Shown here piece after piece: positions 7,054 to 13,225 of a stretch of DNA of 23,982 nucleotides. The first letter of the stretch is position 1; each line of letters starts with the position of its first letter. Both the position numbers and the translations under genes were made by a program. The notes beneath the pieces were generated by a model. It did not search any database and had not been told where the DNA came from. It was given only the letters and a program-made list of their open reading frames with translations. Source of the stretch: a virus; IMG/VR virus record IMGVR_UViG_3300021185_003287, positions 1 to 23,982 of that record. One strand, written 5' to 3'.

Positions 7054-7069
7054 AATCAATAAAAACTCG

Positions 7070-7097
7070 TTGACAACTTTCCAATATACGATACTAT
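7070..7097 (+). promoter_or_regulatory. Sigma70-like promoter for 7104 gene, -10 six nt from ATG
   Basis: Consensus TTGACA (7070-7075), 16 nt, TACTAT (7092-7097), 6 nt (AACCGC), ATG at 7104. One of the clearest members of the family. Confidence 0.75.
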
Positions 7098-7103
7098 AAC
7101 CGC

Positions 7104-7274
7104 ATGCAAGACAGTAAAATCGCTCTAGAGATCAACGGTCAGCGTTACGAGACTGAAGGTATTGACATCATTTACGCTGTTAATGACCTCCTGACCGAAG
7201 CAGGTATCCTTGAAGAGGGTGACACCCTTGAGCTTCTTGATAGAGATCAAGATTATATTCTCCATAAGTATTAA
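7104..7274 (+). CDS. 56-aa acidic unknown protein
   Basis: ATG 7104 to TAA 7272-7274. It reads MQDSKIALEINGQRYETEGI, then IYAVNDLLTEAGILEEGDTL, then an acidic end: soluble, acidic, alpha/beta. The strong promoter exactly 6 nt upstream and the clean codon usage support a real gene. Small acidic early phage proteins often bind host factors, but there is no direct evidence here. Confidence 0.65.
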   Translation: MQDSKIALEINGQRYETEGIDIIYAVNDLLTEAGILEEGDTLELLDRDQDYILHKY

Positions 7275-7295
7275 ACCCAATAACAAAGAAAAAAA

Positions 7296-7520
7296 ATGGC
7301 TAAACGTGGCAGACCAGCAGGATCAACATCTTTTGTAAATGTTGATATGAGAACACTAAACAGACTATTCAATGAGAATGTTTCTGTTCAAGTAAGTAGA
7401 ATTTGGCTTAAGAACCTCGGCATCGAAGTCGAAGAGTCAAAGAATACTAAGATTAAAACCCCATCTCATGTAGAGGTTCCAAATTCAGAACCTAAGATTG
7501 AGATGAACCTTCAACCTTAA
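7296..7520 (+). CDS. Small protein with AT-hook-like N-terminus
   Basis: 74 aa. The N-terminus MAKRGRPAGS contains a KRGRP core resembling an AT-hook, a minor-groove DNA-binding motif. Residues ~15-48 form a helical core (MRTLNRLFNENVSVQVSRIW) and the C-terminus is Lys/Pro/Glu-rich and probably disordered. A DNA-binding role is plausible. It follows the 7104 gene by 21 nt and may share its transcript. Confidence 0.6.
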   Translation: MAKRGRPAGSTSFVNVDMRTLNRLFNENVSVQVSRIWLKNLGIEVEESKNTKIKTPSHVEVPNSEPKIEMNLQP

Positions 7521-7529
7521 TTTGCTTAA

Positions 7530-7721
7530 ATGAATTATATTATAAGGTACGAGGTATATGATAAAAAGAATCGTTGGATGGGAGGTTACTCTACAAAGTT
7601 AGATAATATAAAGAACTCCTCCTCTTCCTTCGATATGGCTAAGATAAACGCCTCTCAATCAAATGGGACAGTACGAGCTATATTCAGCGACGGCTCAGAG
7701 AGTCAAGTGTACCCCAAGTAA
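7530..7721 (+). CDS. Small unknown protein, 63 aa
   Basis: Beta-rich looking (NYIIRYEVYDKKNRWMGGY, GTVRAIFSDGSESQVY). The start lies 9 nt after the preceding stop in an AT-rich leader. Last gene of the rightward group before the long non-coding stretch; no terminator is visible after it. Confidence 0.5.
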   Translation: MNYIIRYEVYDKKNRWMGGYSTKLDNIKNSSSSFDMAKINASQSNGTVRAIFSDGSESQVYPK

Positions 7722-8347
7722 GCTCGTTCATTACAGTGCATAAATAAGCAGTTCAATCCTCTTGTTTATGTATTTTGTTATAAATTATAAAGTAATTTTA
7801 TTTTGGGGCTAATTCCAATAGTGTTTATTACCAGTAGAATACTCTACAAACCTTATAGGTACAATAAAGTACCCAGATCAAGTAGGTACTCTAAGTCTTC
7901 GAAGAAAGTATAATTTAAAAGAATAAAAGATAATTGTTATTACGTTTATTATTATATAGAATAAAGTCATTATAAAGAACAAGTATATAGGGGATATAGA
8001 TAGTATAGAAAGAAACTAAAAACATTATAAAATAAAGGATTCTAAGCTATTCTAATAGAAATAAAAGGAATGTAGGTATGTGGCCAACGCGCTAAATAAA
8101 CAAATCAAATCATTCTGTACCAAATCACCTTCCCAAACCCCACCAAACCAACCAAAATAAAACGCCATTTTGCGAGGTTTACGCTTAATAAACACAATTA
8201 AACAGCTTTTTGGCAAATAAACACAAATTATTTTAAACTTTTACTGGCCTTAATAAAACTTTTTAAAATAAATGAGTGCCAGCCTAGGGGTAAATAAACA
8301 CCCCATACCTGCTTTTTTAAAAAAAATAAACAAACCATTATGTACCA
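7722..8347. other. AT-rich non-coding region (626 bp), candidate control/origin region
   Basis: No convincing gene on either strand. The left part (7740-8080) is extremely AT-rich with many TATA-like strings. It includes an inverted repeat AGTACC-11 nt-GGTACT around 7869-7891. The right part (8091-8340) carries several TAAATAAAC-type repeats on one strand, including GGGGTAAATAAACACCCC at 8287-8304, where a GGGGT/ACCCC stem encloses the motif. A replication origin or large regulatory region is inferred from composition and repeats only. Confidence 0.45.
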
Positions 8348-8518
8348 ATGAAACACAGTGAGCAAGCAAATAAGCATGAGTTCGAAGTAGATCCTGAACA
8401 AGCCGAACGACTGCGGCAGATGCTGGGCCTAGGTTCTAACTTCAGGCCAGAGCAATTTAAACAAACAAAAAACAAGCGCAGACTACGCGCAAAGATTGCC
8501 AGATTTTTTGGCAAATAA
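8348..8518 (+). CDS. 56-aa basic helical protein
   Basis: ATG 8348 to TAA 8516-8518. A hydrophilic helical protein beginning MKHSEQANKHEFEVDPEQAE, with a strongly basic C-terminus (KQTKNKRRLRAKIARFFGK), so it may bind nucleic acid. It has gene-like composition and is followed by an intrinsic terminator. The overlapping leftward frame is Ser/Cys-rich and looks like a shadow. Its last codons lie inside a 26-bp repeat unit. No clear promoter upstream. Confidence 0.55.
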   Translation: MKHSEQANKHEFEVDPEQAERLRQMLGLGSNFRPEQFKQTKNKRRLRAKIARFFGK

Positions 8519-8557
8519 AGGTTGCCCGATTTAATCGCAAATAAGTATATAGTAGAT

Positions 8558-8591
8558 CCCGCCTCCTGAAAAGGAGCGCGGGCTTTTATTT
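8558..8591 (+). terminator. Intrinsic terminator after 8348-8518
   Basis: CCCGCCTCCT-GAAA-AGGAGCGCGGG hairpin (one bulged base) followed by CTTTTATTT. Well placed 40 nt after the stop of the rightward gene. Confidence 0.75.
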
Positions 8592-8708
8592 GAGCAGTAG
8601 TTCGAAGACCTTCACGATCACCCCGCAGGAGAATAGACATGAAAGCAACAGCATACAAATAAACACAACGTTCTCAAAGAAGGTTCGATGATTCTCATTC
8701 TTGTACAT
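8586..8708 (-). CDS. 40-aa single-pass membrane peptide
   Basis: ATG at 8708, TAA at 8588-8586. A polar N-terminus (MYKNENHRTFFEN) is followed by a Cys/Leu-rich transmembrane stretch (VVFICMLLLSCLFSCGVIV) and a short KVFELLLK tail. A near-perfect extended -10 (TGGTATAAT) sits 6 nt before the ATG. Function unknown; a membrane-acting early peptide is possible. Confidence 0.55.
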   Translation of the reverse strand: MYKNENHRTFFENVVFICMLLLSCLFSCGVIVKVFELLLK

Positions 8709-8714
8709 ATAGTC

Positions 8715-8742
8715 ATTATACCAAAAGTGGCTAAAGGTTAAA
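8715..8742 (-). promoter_or_regulatory. Extended -10 promoter of the 40-aa membrane peptide
   Basis: Minus strand: TTTAAC (8742-8737), 16 nt ending in TGG, TATAAT (8720-8715), 6 nt, ATG. TGnTATAAT is a full extended -10 consensus. Confidence 0.7.
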
Positions 8743-8813
8743 GGGAATATTTGCAAATAAACGCCCGTACATTTTGTTTTGTTCTTTTAGATATTGATTG
8801 ATTTATTAAATCC

Positions 8814-8911
8814 AAAAACCTCTCTAAGTGACTGATTAGTAGGGAGTTAGGAGGCTCCGCCCGCCCCCGCCCGCTAACACGCTGATATTCAACGAGTTAC
8901 GGGGGTTTTTT
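8814..8911. repeat. Hairpin element copy 1, bidirectional terminator-like
   Basis: Order: AAAAACCTC, a CTAAGTGACTGATTAG...GAGTTAG dyad, a GC-rich centre, a CTAACACGCTGAT-ATTCAACGAGTTACG dyad, then GGGGGTTTTTT. Oligo-A and oligo-T edges would give U-runs on either strand. It abuts the stop of the leftward ten-gene operon and probably terminates it. Confidence 0.65.
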
Positions 8912-9086
8912 ATTTAATGTATTCTTTTACAGAGAGGCAGTTAAACTCCATTGCCCTTTGATCGGTAGGATCTCCAGCCTCTCCAACCTCAACCAAGTCG
9001 ATAGCCGCAGCCTCCGAAGAGGCTTCAACTTCAAACTGCAAGCGGTTCACTTCCTCCATTATAACCAAGTAGTTTTTAATCTTCAT
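8910..9086 (-). CDS. Small unknown protein, last gene of leftward operon
   Basis: The preferred start is ATG 9086, giving 58 aa (MKIKNYLVIMEEVNRLQFEV...). GGAAAGGAG lies about 10 nt upstream, one of the few Shine-Dalgarno-like sites here. A longer frame from 9107 is possible. The sequence 'N.L.FEVEASSEAAAIDLV..GEAGDPTDQ' resembles small phage domains with a 'V.A.S.eeA' strand-helix. It overlaps the upstream gene by 11 nt. Confidence 0.55.
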   Translation of the reverse strand: MKIKNYLVIMEEVNRLQFEVEASSEAAAIDLVEVGEAGDPTDQRAMEFNCLSVKEYIK

Positions 9087-9366
9087 CTGGCAACGGCTCC
9101 TTTCCATAGTCGAGGTAATGCATATGTTGCTTGGCGTACTGGTAAACCTTAGTCATTGCTTCCTTAACCTCTTCTCTTTCTTGATAAGCTTTATCCCAAG
9201 CTTCATTCCCAAGAGGGTAGTAATCTCTCTCATGGAAGTCTGTATCATAAAGCAGTTTAACTTGAGCATCGCTTACAGCGCAAAACAAATCATTGTATTG
9301 TCTGCGTAGTCTATCCTCATCCGATCCATTCATGTGGATCAAGGGCATTGTATGTTTTTTAATCAT
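9076..9366 (-). CDS. Conserved small phage protein with RDYYP-type motif
   Basis: 96 aa. Pattern 'PLIHMNGSDEDRLRRQYNDL...A...L.....HERDYYPLGNEAWDKAYQEREEVKEAM...V'. From memory this is a widespread phage family of unknown function with an invariant (R)DYYP..... core. ATG 9366 overlaps the upstream stop as ATGA; the inner ATG at 9348 (MPLIHMNG) also fits family starts. All-helical and soluble. Confidence 0.65.
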   Translation of the reverse strand: MIKKHTMPLIHMNGSDEDRLRRQYNDLFCAVSDAQVKLLYDTDFHERDYYPLGNEAWDKAYQEREEVKEAMTKVYQYAKQHMHYLDYGKEPLPDED

Positions 9367-9713
9367 GATTTTAATTCTTTTTCTTTTTCATATTCAACCA
9401 GTTCCTCATCTATTCTGAAAGAACCCTCTATATAACTGCCATCTGAAGGTAATGGAGCATCTTCTGATTTACTGATTGCTTCCTCCCAAGATTCTGCTTC
9501 TACCACTGTTGTACCATAAACCTCCCATGAGCATGGTACTTTATAAAACTTAGGACTAGTCTCCTCCTTTAATCCATCAATGAATTTTGTGGCTTGATCA
9601 AGTGTTGTCAACAGGGTACCGTCTCCGTTGTAGATTTGTCCTAGGTTATGAGTCTCAATGTAAGAGTGGAGGAGAGCCTCAAGTAGTTTCTTTGTGCTTA
9701 TTTCTGTATTCAT
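9363..9713 (-). CDS. Small unknown protein with VEAESWEEA domain
   Basis: 116 aa. A helical N-terminal half precedes 'KFYKVPCSWEVYGTTVVEAE', 'SWEEAISKSE' and an acidic end. The strand-turn-helix 'V.AeS.eEAi' recurs in small phage proteins of unknown function and partly resembles the 8910-9086 product, so the two may be distant paralogs. ATGA coupling to the next gene; 3-nt gap to the previous one; AAGGA upstream of the ATG may help initiation. Confidence 0.55.
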   Translation of the reverse strand: MNTEISTKKLLEALLHSYIETHNLGQIYNGDGTLLTTLDQATKFIDGLKEETSPKFYKVPCSWEVYGTTVVEAESWEEAISKSEDAPLPSDGSYIEGSFRIDEELVEYEKEKELKS

Positions 9714-9716
9714 AAT

Positions 9717-9899
9717 TTAAATCCTTTCTTTTACTTGTTCAATGACTAAGACAAAGCCCAACTCTTTTAGAGCCTCAATGTCATAGTGAGTTAAAGTTTT
9801 TCTTCCTGTTAGTTTCTTTATAGAATTCCTTACAGATTCTTTTTTTACATAAGTTAGGGTATTACCGTAAACTTCTTTTCTTTCTACTTCTATAGTCAT
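9717..9899 (-). CDS. 60-aa basic unknown protein
   Basis: Short, basic and helical (SVRNSIKKLTGRKTLTHYDI then EALKELGFVLVIEQVKERI). No motif recognised. Support comes from its tight position in the operon: 3 nt and 4 nt to its neighbours. Confidence 0.5.
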   Translation of the reverse strand: MTIEVERKEVYGNTLTYVKKESVRNSIKKLTGRKTLTHYDIEALKELGFVLVIEQVKERI

Positions 9900-9903
9900 G
9901 ATT

Positions 9904-10146
9904 TTAGCTTTTTTTATAATTAGGGTGCCAAGTTGGGAATTCTAATTTTGGGGCCAATTCTGTATACCCTAGCTCTGTGAAATGTTCATGCAGTGAAACC
10001 GCTCCATGCTTGCATATTTCAAAGAAAACTTGTTTCTTTTCGTCAGTATATTCAAAGCAACAATCTGCTCTCCCCGTCTCACACTTAGTTGCTCTAAATG
10101 TTTTAGGGAATACTCCTGTCAATTTAATTGTTTTTGGTTCGTTCAT
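9904..10146 (-). CDS. 80-aa unknown protein with Cys residues
   Basis: Preferred start ATG 10146 (MNEPKTIKLTGVFPKTFRATK...). This cuts the overlap with the upstream gene to 23 nt; the frame extends to 10248 but then overlaps by 125 nt. It contains CETGRADCCFEY and EICKHGAVSLHEHF, with several Cys/His, so metal binding is conceivable but not demonstrated. Confidence 0.5.
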   Translation of the reverse strand: MNEPKTIKLTGVFPKTFRATKCETGRADCCFEYTDEKKQVFFEICKHGAVSLHEHFTELGYTELAPKLEFPTWHPNYKKS

Positions 10147-10393
10147 CTTTTGCTTGTTGTATTTTTTTCTTTCTGTCGATTCTGTCATGAAACCATGCAG
10201 AACCGTATCTAATGTTTCTTGATTTAAAGAATCTATCACAGGCTTCACTTACTATGCGAGCATTATTTACAGGCATTACATCGTACATCCCAAAGTTTCC
10301 TTGTGAGGATTGCTTGATTATATCCTTTTCCTCGACAGCTTTTAGGATGCCTTCATCTTTTAGGGCGTAGTAGTCCCTCGCTTTCATTTCCAT
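10124..10393 (-). CDS. 89-aa unknown protein
   Basis: Helical and charged: MEMKARDYYALKDEGILKAV, an aromatic middle (IRYGSAWFHDRIDRKKK) and a basic tail. The stop of the 47-aa gene lies 1 nt upstream of its ATG (TAA-A-ATG), supporting this start. No family recognised. Confidence 0.5.
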   Translation of the reverse strand: MEMKARDYYALKDEGILKAVEEKDIIKQSSQGNFGMYDVMPVNNARIVSEACDRFFKSRNIRYGSAWFHDRIDRKKKIQQAKDERTKNN

Positions 10394-10394
10394 T

Positions 10395-10538
10395 TTATTT
10401 TATTTCTTTTATGATTTCTAAAAGGGATTGTTTATCGACATTGATCATTATTTCAATCTCATCTTTGTCGTCGCCTAAGAATAGAAGGCAAACTTCATTT
10501 GGATTATCGGGGACGGGTCTTTGTGCTGTTAATTTCAT
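10395..10538 (-). CDS. 47-aa acidic peptide
   Basis: MKLTAQRPVPDNPNEVCLLF, then LGDDKDEIEIMINVDKQSLL and a short helix. Compact, acidic, beta-alpha-like. Start overlaps the upstream stop as ATGA and the stop lies 1 nt before the next ATG. This double junction is the main evidence for the gene. Confidence 0.55.
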   Translation of the reverse strand: MKLTAQRPVPDNPNEVCLLFLGDDKDEIEIMINVDKQSLLEIIKEIK

Positions 10539-10615
10539 CTTTTAAAAAGGTCTATAATGATAATGATTAGGGCTCCGATTATAACTAAACTTATATGAAT
10601 TTCTCCTATGTCCAT
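10535..10615 (-). CDS. 26-aa transmembrane micropeptide
   Basis: MDIGEIH, then one hydrophobic helix (ISLVIIGALIIIII), then DLFKR. Its ATG overlaps the stop of the Gp88-like gene as TAATG (10617-10613) and its stop overlaps the next start as ATGA. Such exact stop-start coupling on both sides is unlikely by chance. Function unknown. Confidence 0.5.
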   Translation of the reverse strand: MDIGEIHISLVIIGALIIIIIDLFKR

Positions 10616-11340
10616 TATTTCGGCTCCACAACAAAACCTGTTTCGTCTTTTTTAGCAAGACCTTTCTCGACTAATCCAACGATCACACCTTTAGGATCTT
10701 TAAAGCGCAAATCGGTTTTGTCTCCGTCTACCACTTTGTATCCCATATATTTTTTAGGGAGGGAACCACGGAAAACCACAGCGACGTTGCCACCTAATTC
10801 AAGAATTGTTTTCATCTTGTAATCACTTGTCGATTCACTGCGAGAAAAGGTGAGGTGATAGTTGTCAGGCATTTTGCCATCAAGCCAAGCTCTCATCCTG
10901 TAAAACCCTTTGGTGTAATCATAGAATTTTACTTTAGGGAACTCTTCCATAACATTCAAAGAGCAGATTGGAGGCTTTGTTGTCCTCCCCTTGCGGATAT
11001 TCTCCCAAGGAATATCTGAGGTTAGATTTAGGCGAAAGCATGGAATCATTTTATTTTTGGCCGCGCTAACGATTGCCTTGCTGATTTCAATCCTTAAGTC
11101 TGACATAAATCCAACCTGATCTTTAAAGAATCTTTTGGTTTTGTTAATTCTGGAATCTTGTACGTTCGGCATACAACCACGCCCCGCAGTATCTAAACAA
11201 GCAGCACGACAACCCGCGCTTGCCCATTTGCAGACATTGTAACCTGATTTATTGGCGGGAGAAAGATGGAGCCCGAATGTACGGTAGCCAAGCACTTCGC
11301 CCTTAACTGTTTTAGTGTTGCCTTGATTAAGTAATTTCAT
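10615..11340 (-). CDS. Gp88-like Cys-containing phage protein
   Basis: 241 aa. N-terminal signature 'TFGLHLSPANKSGYNVCKWA', 'SAGCRAACLDTAGRGCMPNV', 'QDSRINKTKRFFKD', with Cys at residues 37, 44, 48 and 56. From memory this matches a phage family (Gp88/DUF7227-like) with a conserved C-x6-C-x3-CLDTAGRG core; its activity is unknown to me. The Cys cluster could bind a metal. The rest is alpha/beta (IPCFRLNLTSDIPWENIRKG, YHLTFSRSESTSDYK). It heads the ten-gene leftward operon. Confidence 0.6.
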   Translation of the reverse strand: MKLLNQGNTKTVKGEVLGYRTFGLHLSPANKSGYNVCKWASAGCRAACLDTAGRGCMPNVQDSRINKTKRFFKDQVGFMSDLRIEISKAIVSAAKNKMIPCFRLNLTSDIPWENIRKGRTTKPPICSLNVMEEFPKVKFYDYTKGFYRMRAWLDGKMPDNYHLTFSRSESTSDYKMKTILELGGNVAVVFRGSLPKKYMGYKVVDGDKTDLRFKDPKGVIVGLVEKGLAKKDETGFVVEPK

Positions 11341-11346
11341 AGCAGA

Positions 11347-11377
11347 AGTATTTTGACAGGATTTTTAACGCACACAA
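11347..11377 (-). promoter_or_regulatory. Promoter of the ten-gene leftward operon
   Basis: Minus strand: AAAAAAGGC, TTGTGT (11377-11372), 19 nt, AATACT (11352-11347), 6 nt, ATG 11340. The -10 position matches the family; the -35 match and spacing are poor. Confidence 0.4.
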
Positions 11378-11431
11378 GCCTTTTTTAACTATTATTAATC
11401 TTTTTTAAATGCTTGACTTTGCATTAATTAT

Positions 11432-11532
11432 AAAAACCTCGTAACTCATTGATTGATAGGGGCTTAGAAGGCGGGGGCCGCCCCCGTCCGATAACCCGTT
11501 GATATACAGTGACTTAGAGCGTTTATTTTTTT
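11432..11532. repeat. Hairpin element copy 2
   Basis: AAAAACCTCGTAACTCATTG...GGCTTAG, GC-rich palindromic centre (GCGGGGGCCGCCCCCG), GATAACCCGTTGATAT...GACTTAG, AGCGTTTATTTTTTT. Lies between the leftward DUF932 gene and the operon promoter. Confidence 0.65.
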
Positions 11533-11539
11533 ATTGACA

Positions 11540-11577
11540 AAAGAAAAACCCCGCCCCCCATGCAGAGGGGACGGGGC
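11540..11577 (-). terminator. Intrinsic terminator of DUF932 gene
   Basis: Minus strand: CCCCGTCCCC, loop, GGGGCGGGG, TTTTT. Placed ~22 nt after the stop at 11599. The sequence is closely similar to the terminator at 13428-13467. Confidence 0.8.
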
Positions 11578-11598
11578 TTGCTATGTCTACCCAGAAAT

Positions 11599-12363
11599 TT
11601 ATGCGGGGAGTACTAGGGCCGACTCCTTATCCTCCTGAGATATAATCTCAGAAGTATGGTTGGCGAACTTGTCAAAAATGGATTGCATTCGCATAGTACG
11701 GTCTGCAAGCTTGGTGAGATCGCCACCCTTGAGATTCTCAGTGATGGAGTTGTAGAGGGTCCAGAGAGAACCGCCTTTGAATTCCTCGTGGCGAGGGTTG
11801 CGAAACTCCTCGACGGCCTTGTAGATGTCGCGAGCAGGGAAAGCCTTGGCATCGACCAAGTCAACGATCATAGCGGCGGCATCACGGACCTCGGTCTGCT
11901 GGTAAGCATCAATGCGCTTGCCCATATCTTGCCAGTGGGAAGTGACACGGGCAACGGCTGAAGCCAGAACACGGGGAAGGTCACCCAAAATGTGGGTGGT
12001 GTGACGGCGAGCAAGCTTAACATCCGAAGAGAAGCAAAGGTTTTCGCAAACCATCATCTGATTACCCGCAGCGATAGAAGCGGCAAAAGACTTGTCGTGA
12101 GCATTCCGAAGGCCCAAAACAATGCGGCGATCATCGCCAGTAACATCCTGACCCTTGAGAGCGAACCCTCCGAAGTAGCGAAGGCCACCACGGGCAAGAG
12201 CGTGTTCCTCCTCGGTAACCTCAAGACCTGCGCGGCCAAGAGTTTCGCGAGTCATCTTCACCAAGTGGTGATGTGGGATCGGAGTATGGGACTCTGTACC
12301 CTCTGGGGTTTGAACTCCAGCAAGTTGCTCCGAATCGACTTTGTTTTTTGCGTAGATAAGCAT
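11599..12363 (-). CDS. DUF932 (phage/plasmid-like) protein
   Basis: 254 aa. Core 'FGGFALKGQDVTGDDRRIVL', 'GLRNAHDKSFAASIAAGNQM', 'MVCENLCFSSDVKLARRHT' matches the DUF932 pattern (RNSyD.s.a...g....VC.N......d...rHt), a family common on phages and plasmids with unknown biochemistry. Family members are often 230-370 aa, so this one is complete. Base composition is clearly more GC-rich than the flanking AT-rich phage genes, suggesting a different origin. Unlike other genes here it has a ~50-nt leader with a hairpin followed by five U. Confidence 0.7.
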   Translation of the reverse strand: MLIYAKNKVDSEQLAGVQTPEGTESHTPIPHHHLVKMTRETLGRAGLEVTEEEHALARGGLRYFGGFALKGQDVTGDDRRIVLGLRNAHDKSFAASIAAGNQMMVCENLCFSSDVKLARRHTTHILGDLPRVLASAVARVTSHWQDMGKRIDAYQQTEVRDAAAMIVDLVDAKAFPARDIYKAVEEFRNPRHEEFKGGSLWTLYNSITENLKGGDLTKLADRTMRMQSIFDKFANHTSEIISQEDKESALVLPA

Positions 12364-12378
12364 AATAGTAGTTAGGTT

Positions 12379-12400
12379 AAAAACGAGAGACTGTCTCTCG
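12379..12400 (-). promoter_or_regulatory. Leader hairpin of DUF932 gene (attenuator-like)
   Basis: Minus strand CGAGAGA-CAG-TCTCTCG (7-bp stem) followed by TTTTT, between promoter and ATG. It could be a weak terminator/attenuator or a 5' stabilising hairpin. Confidence 0.5.
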
Positions 12401-12408
12401 ACAGGGGG

Positions 12409-12436
12409 ATTATGACAGAAAACAGATTGTATGCAA
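12409..12436 (-). promoter_or_regulatory. Promoter of DUF932 gene
   Basis: Minus strand: TTGCAT (12436-12431), 16 nt, CATAAT (12414-12409). Its -10 is far (~45 nt) from the ATG, unlike the leaderless family. Confidence 0.55.
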
Positions 12437-12470
12437 CACCTTTTTAATCTTTTTTTGCAGAAAAAAATGC

Positions 12471-12571
12471 GCTAACAATGCCAAATATTTTAACAAATAA
12501 ACTTGACTAACATCGCCAGATATTTAAGCAAATAATCGGCTAATATTGCTTAGGTTAACAGCAAATAAGCC
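12471..12571 (+). repeat. Tandem 33-34-bp iteron-like repeats (3 copies)
   Basis: Units at 12471-12504, 12505-12538 and 12539-12571. Each has the form RCTAAYAT-YGC-yARRTATTT-ARCAAATAA. The inner 26 bp matches the tandem pair at 8495-8546. A partial fourth unit (GCCAAATATTTTATAA) follows. No gene lies here. Confidence 0.7.
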
Positions 12572-12580
12572 AAATATTTT

Positions 12581-12722
12581 ATAACTCACTGACGCTCAGG
12601 CAGTTACAGAGGCTAATTAAAAGAAAAAACCTCCTAACTCACTGATACTCAACGAGTTAGAAGGCGGGGCCACGCGCTGCGCTCTAAGACGCTGATAATC
12701 AACGACTTAGAAAGCTTTTTTT
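12581..12722. repeat. Half hairpin plus hairpin element copy 3
   Basis: 12581-12613 has a single dyad (TAACTCACTGACGCTCAGGC, then AGTTA). 12624-12722 is a full copy: AAAAAACCTC, CTAACTCACTGATACTCAAC-GAGTTAG, GGCGGGGCC...GCGC, CTAAGACGCTGATAATCAAC-GACTTAG, AAAGCTTTTTTT. The right edge touches the stop of the leftward gene at 12721. Confidence 0.65.
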
Positions 12723-12939
12723 ATATATCCATGTACTCTCCGATTGCCTTGCCGTCCCGCCAAGCGTGCCAGCCCTCCACGGATATGCCTGAGCAGTAGT
12801 CTGCCTTAGCGTCCCCCTCGGAGAGATTTTCCCAAGCGATCTGAGAGGCTTTTTGGGAAGCGGCCTTGGGAGAGCGCGAAATGGCTACTCCTGTGTAAAC
12901 TCCTGTGCTGGCGACTATGTAGTAACTGAATTTGTACAT
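12721..12939 (-). CDS. 72-aa small phage protein
   Basis: MYKFSYYIVASTGVYTGVAI, then SRSPKAASQKASQIAWENLS and a tail rich in Gly/Trp/Asp. The pattern 'yyIV.StGvYtG.AiS.spkaA...A' looks like a recurring small phage domain of unknown role. Start fixed by a promoter whose -10 lies 6 nt before the ATG. Monocistronic, ending at a hairpin element. Confidence 0.6.
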   Translation of the reverse strand: MYKFSYYIVASTGVYTGVAISRSPKAASQKASQIAWENLSEGDAKADYCSGISVEGWHAWRDGKAIGEYMDI

Positions 12940-12945
12940 GAGCGG

Positions 12946-12974
12946 AGAGTAACAGAAGAATTTGTTTTTGGCAA
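12946..12974 (-). promoter_or_regulatory. Promoter of 12721-12939 gene
   Basis: Minus strand: TTGCCA (12974-12969), 17 nt, TACTCT (12951-12946), 6 nt, ATG 12939. Confidence 0.65.
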
Positions 12975-12995
12975 TACTTTTTTATATAAAAGTGT

Positions 12996-13022
12996 AAAAA
13001 AAAAGACTCCCTTTCGGGAGCC
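12996..13022 (-). terminator. Intrinsic terminator of 13040-13219 gene
   Basis: Minus strand GGCTCCC-GAAA-GGGAGTC followed by nine T. Stop to hairpin is ~17 nt. Confidence 0.9.
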
Positions 13023-13039
13023 TTGAAAAGCGATTTGGA

Positions 13040-13219
13040 TCACTTGGTGTTTTCAGGAGTGGGGTCAGGCGTGGAGGCTTCCGCGATACGGGCGAGACGC
13101 TCATCCTCCGCTTGCCACTCGCGATAATCCTCATCAGAGAGTTGCTCGCGTACCTTGCGGTATCCGTCATATTGTGCTTGCAGGGCTTCCCAGTCGGTGG
13201 TGGTATGTATATTAAACAT
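13040..13219 (-). CDS. 59-aa acidic/charged unknown protein
   Basis: Start set at ATG 13219 because the promoter's -10 (TACCCT) ends 6 nt before it; a start at 13234 would lie within the promoter. Helical and charged (ALQAQYDGYRKVREQLSDED, then YREWQAEDERLARIAEAS) with a Pro/Thr-rich tail. Coiled-coil or protein-binding role possible; no family recognised. Confidence 0.6.
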   Translation of the reverse strand: MFNIHTTTDWEALQAQYDGYRKVREQLSDEDYREWQAEDERLARIAEASTPDPTPENTK

Positions 13220-13225
13220 GGCCGA

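Larger units (their letters stand above)
8091..8762 (+). repeat. Dispersed GCAAATAAAC-type repeats (about 10 copies)
   Basis: Same-strand copies or close variants occur near 8092, 8185, 8213, 8291, 8325, 8365, 8511, 8537, 8655 and 8753. The copies at 8495-8520 and 8521-8546 form a 26-bp tandem pair (ATTGCCAGATTTTTTGGCAA / GTTGCCCGATTTAATCGCAA, each followed by ATAAR). The first contains TTGCCA/TGGCAA arms. TATTTGCAAATA at 8748-8759 is a perfect palindrome. The tandem unit recurs at 12471-12571. Iteron-like protein-binding sites are the simplest reading. Confidence 0.55.

Noticed and set aside
7722-8080. tRNA or other structured RNA in the AT-rich gap
   Set aside because: No cloverleaf or conserved arms seen by eye; TATA-like strings are expected in such AT-rich DNA.
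8338-8658. Leftward 106-codon open frame
   Set aside because: Ser/Cys/Arg-rich shadow over the rightward 56-aa gene and its terminator; it also overlaps the better supported 40-aa leftward gene.
9977-10222. Rightward open frames opposite the leftward operon
   Set aside because: Phe/Cys/Ser-rich shadow translations with no start signals; the leftward genes are tightly coupled.
11656-12375. Rightward open frames over the DUF932 gene
   Set aside because: Antisense shadows in GC-richer DNA; the leftward frame has the family motifs, a promoter and a terminator.
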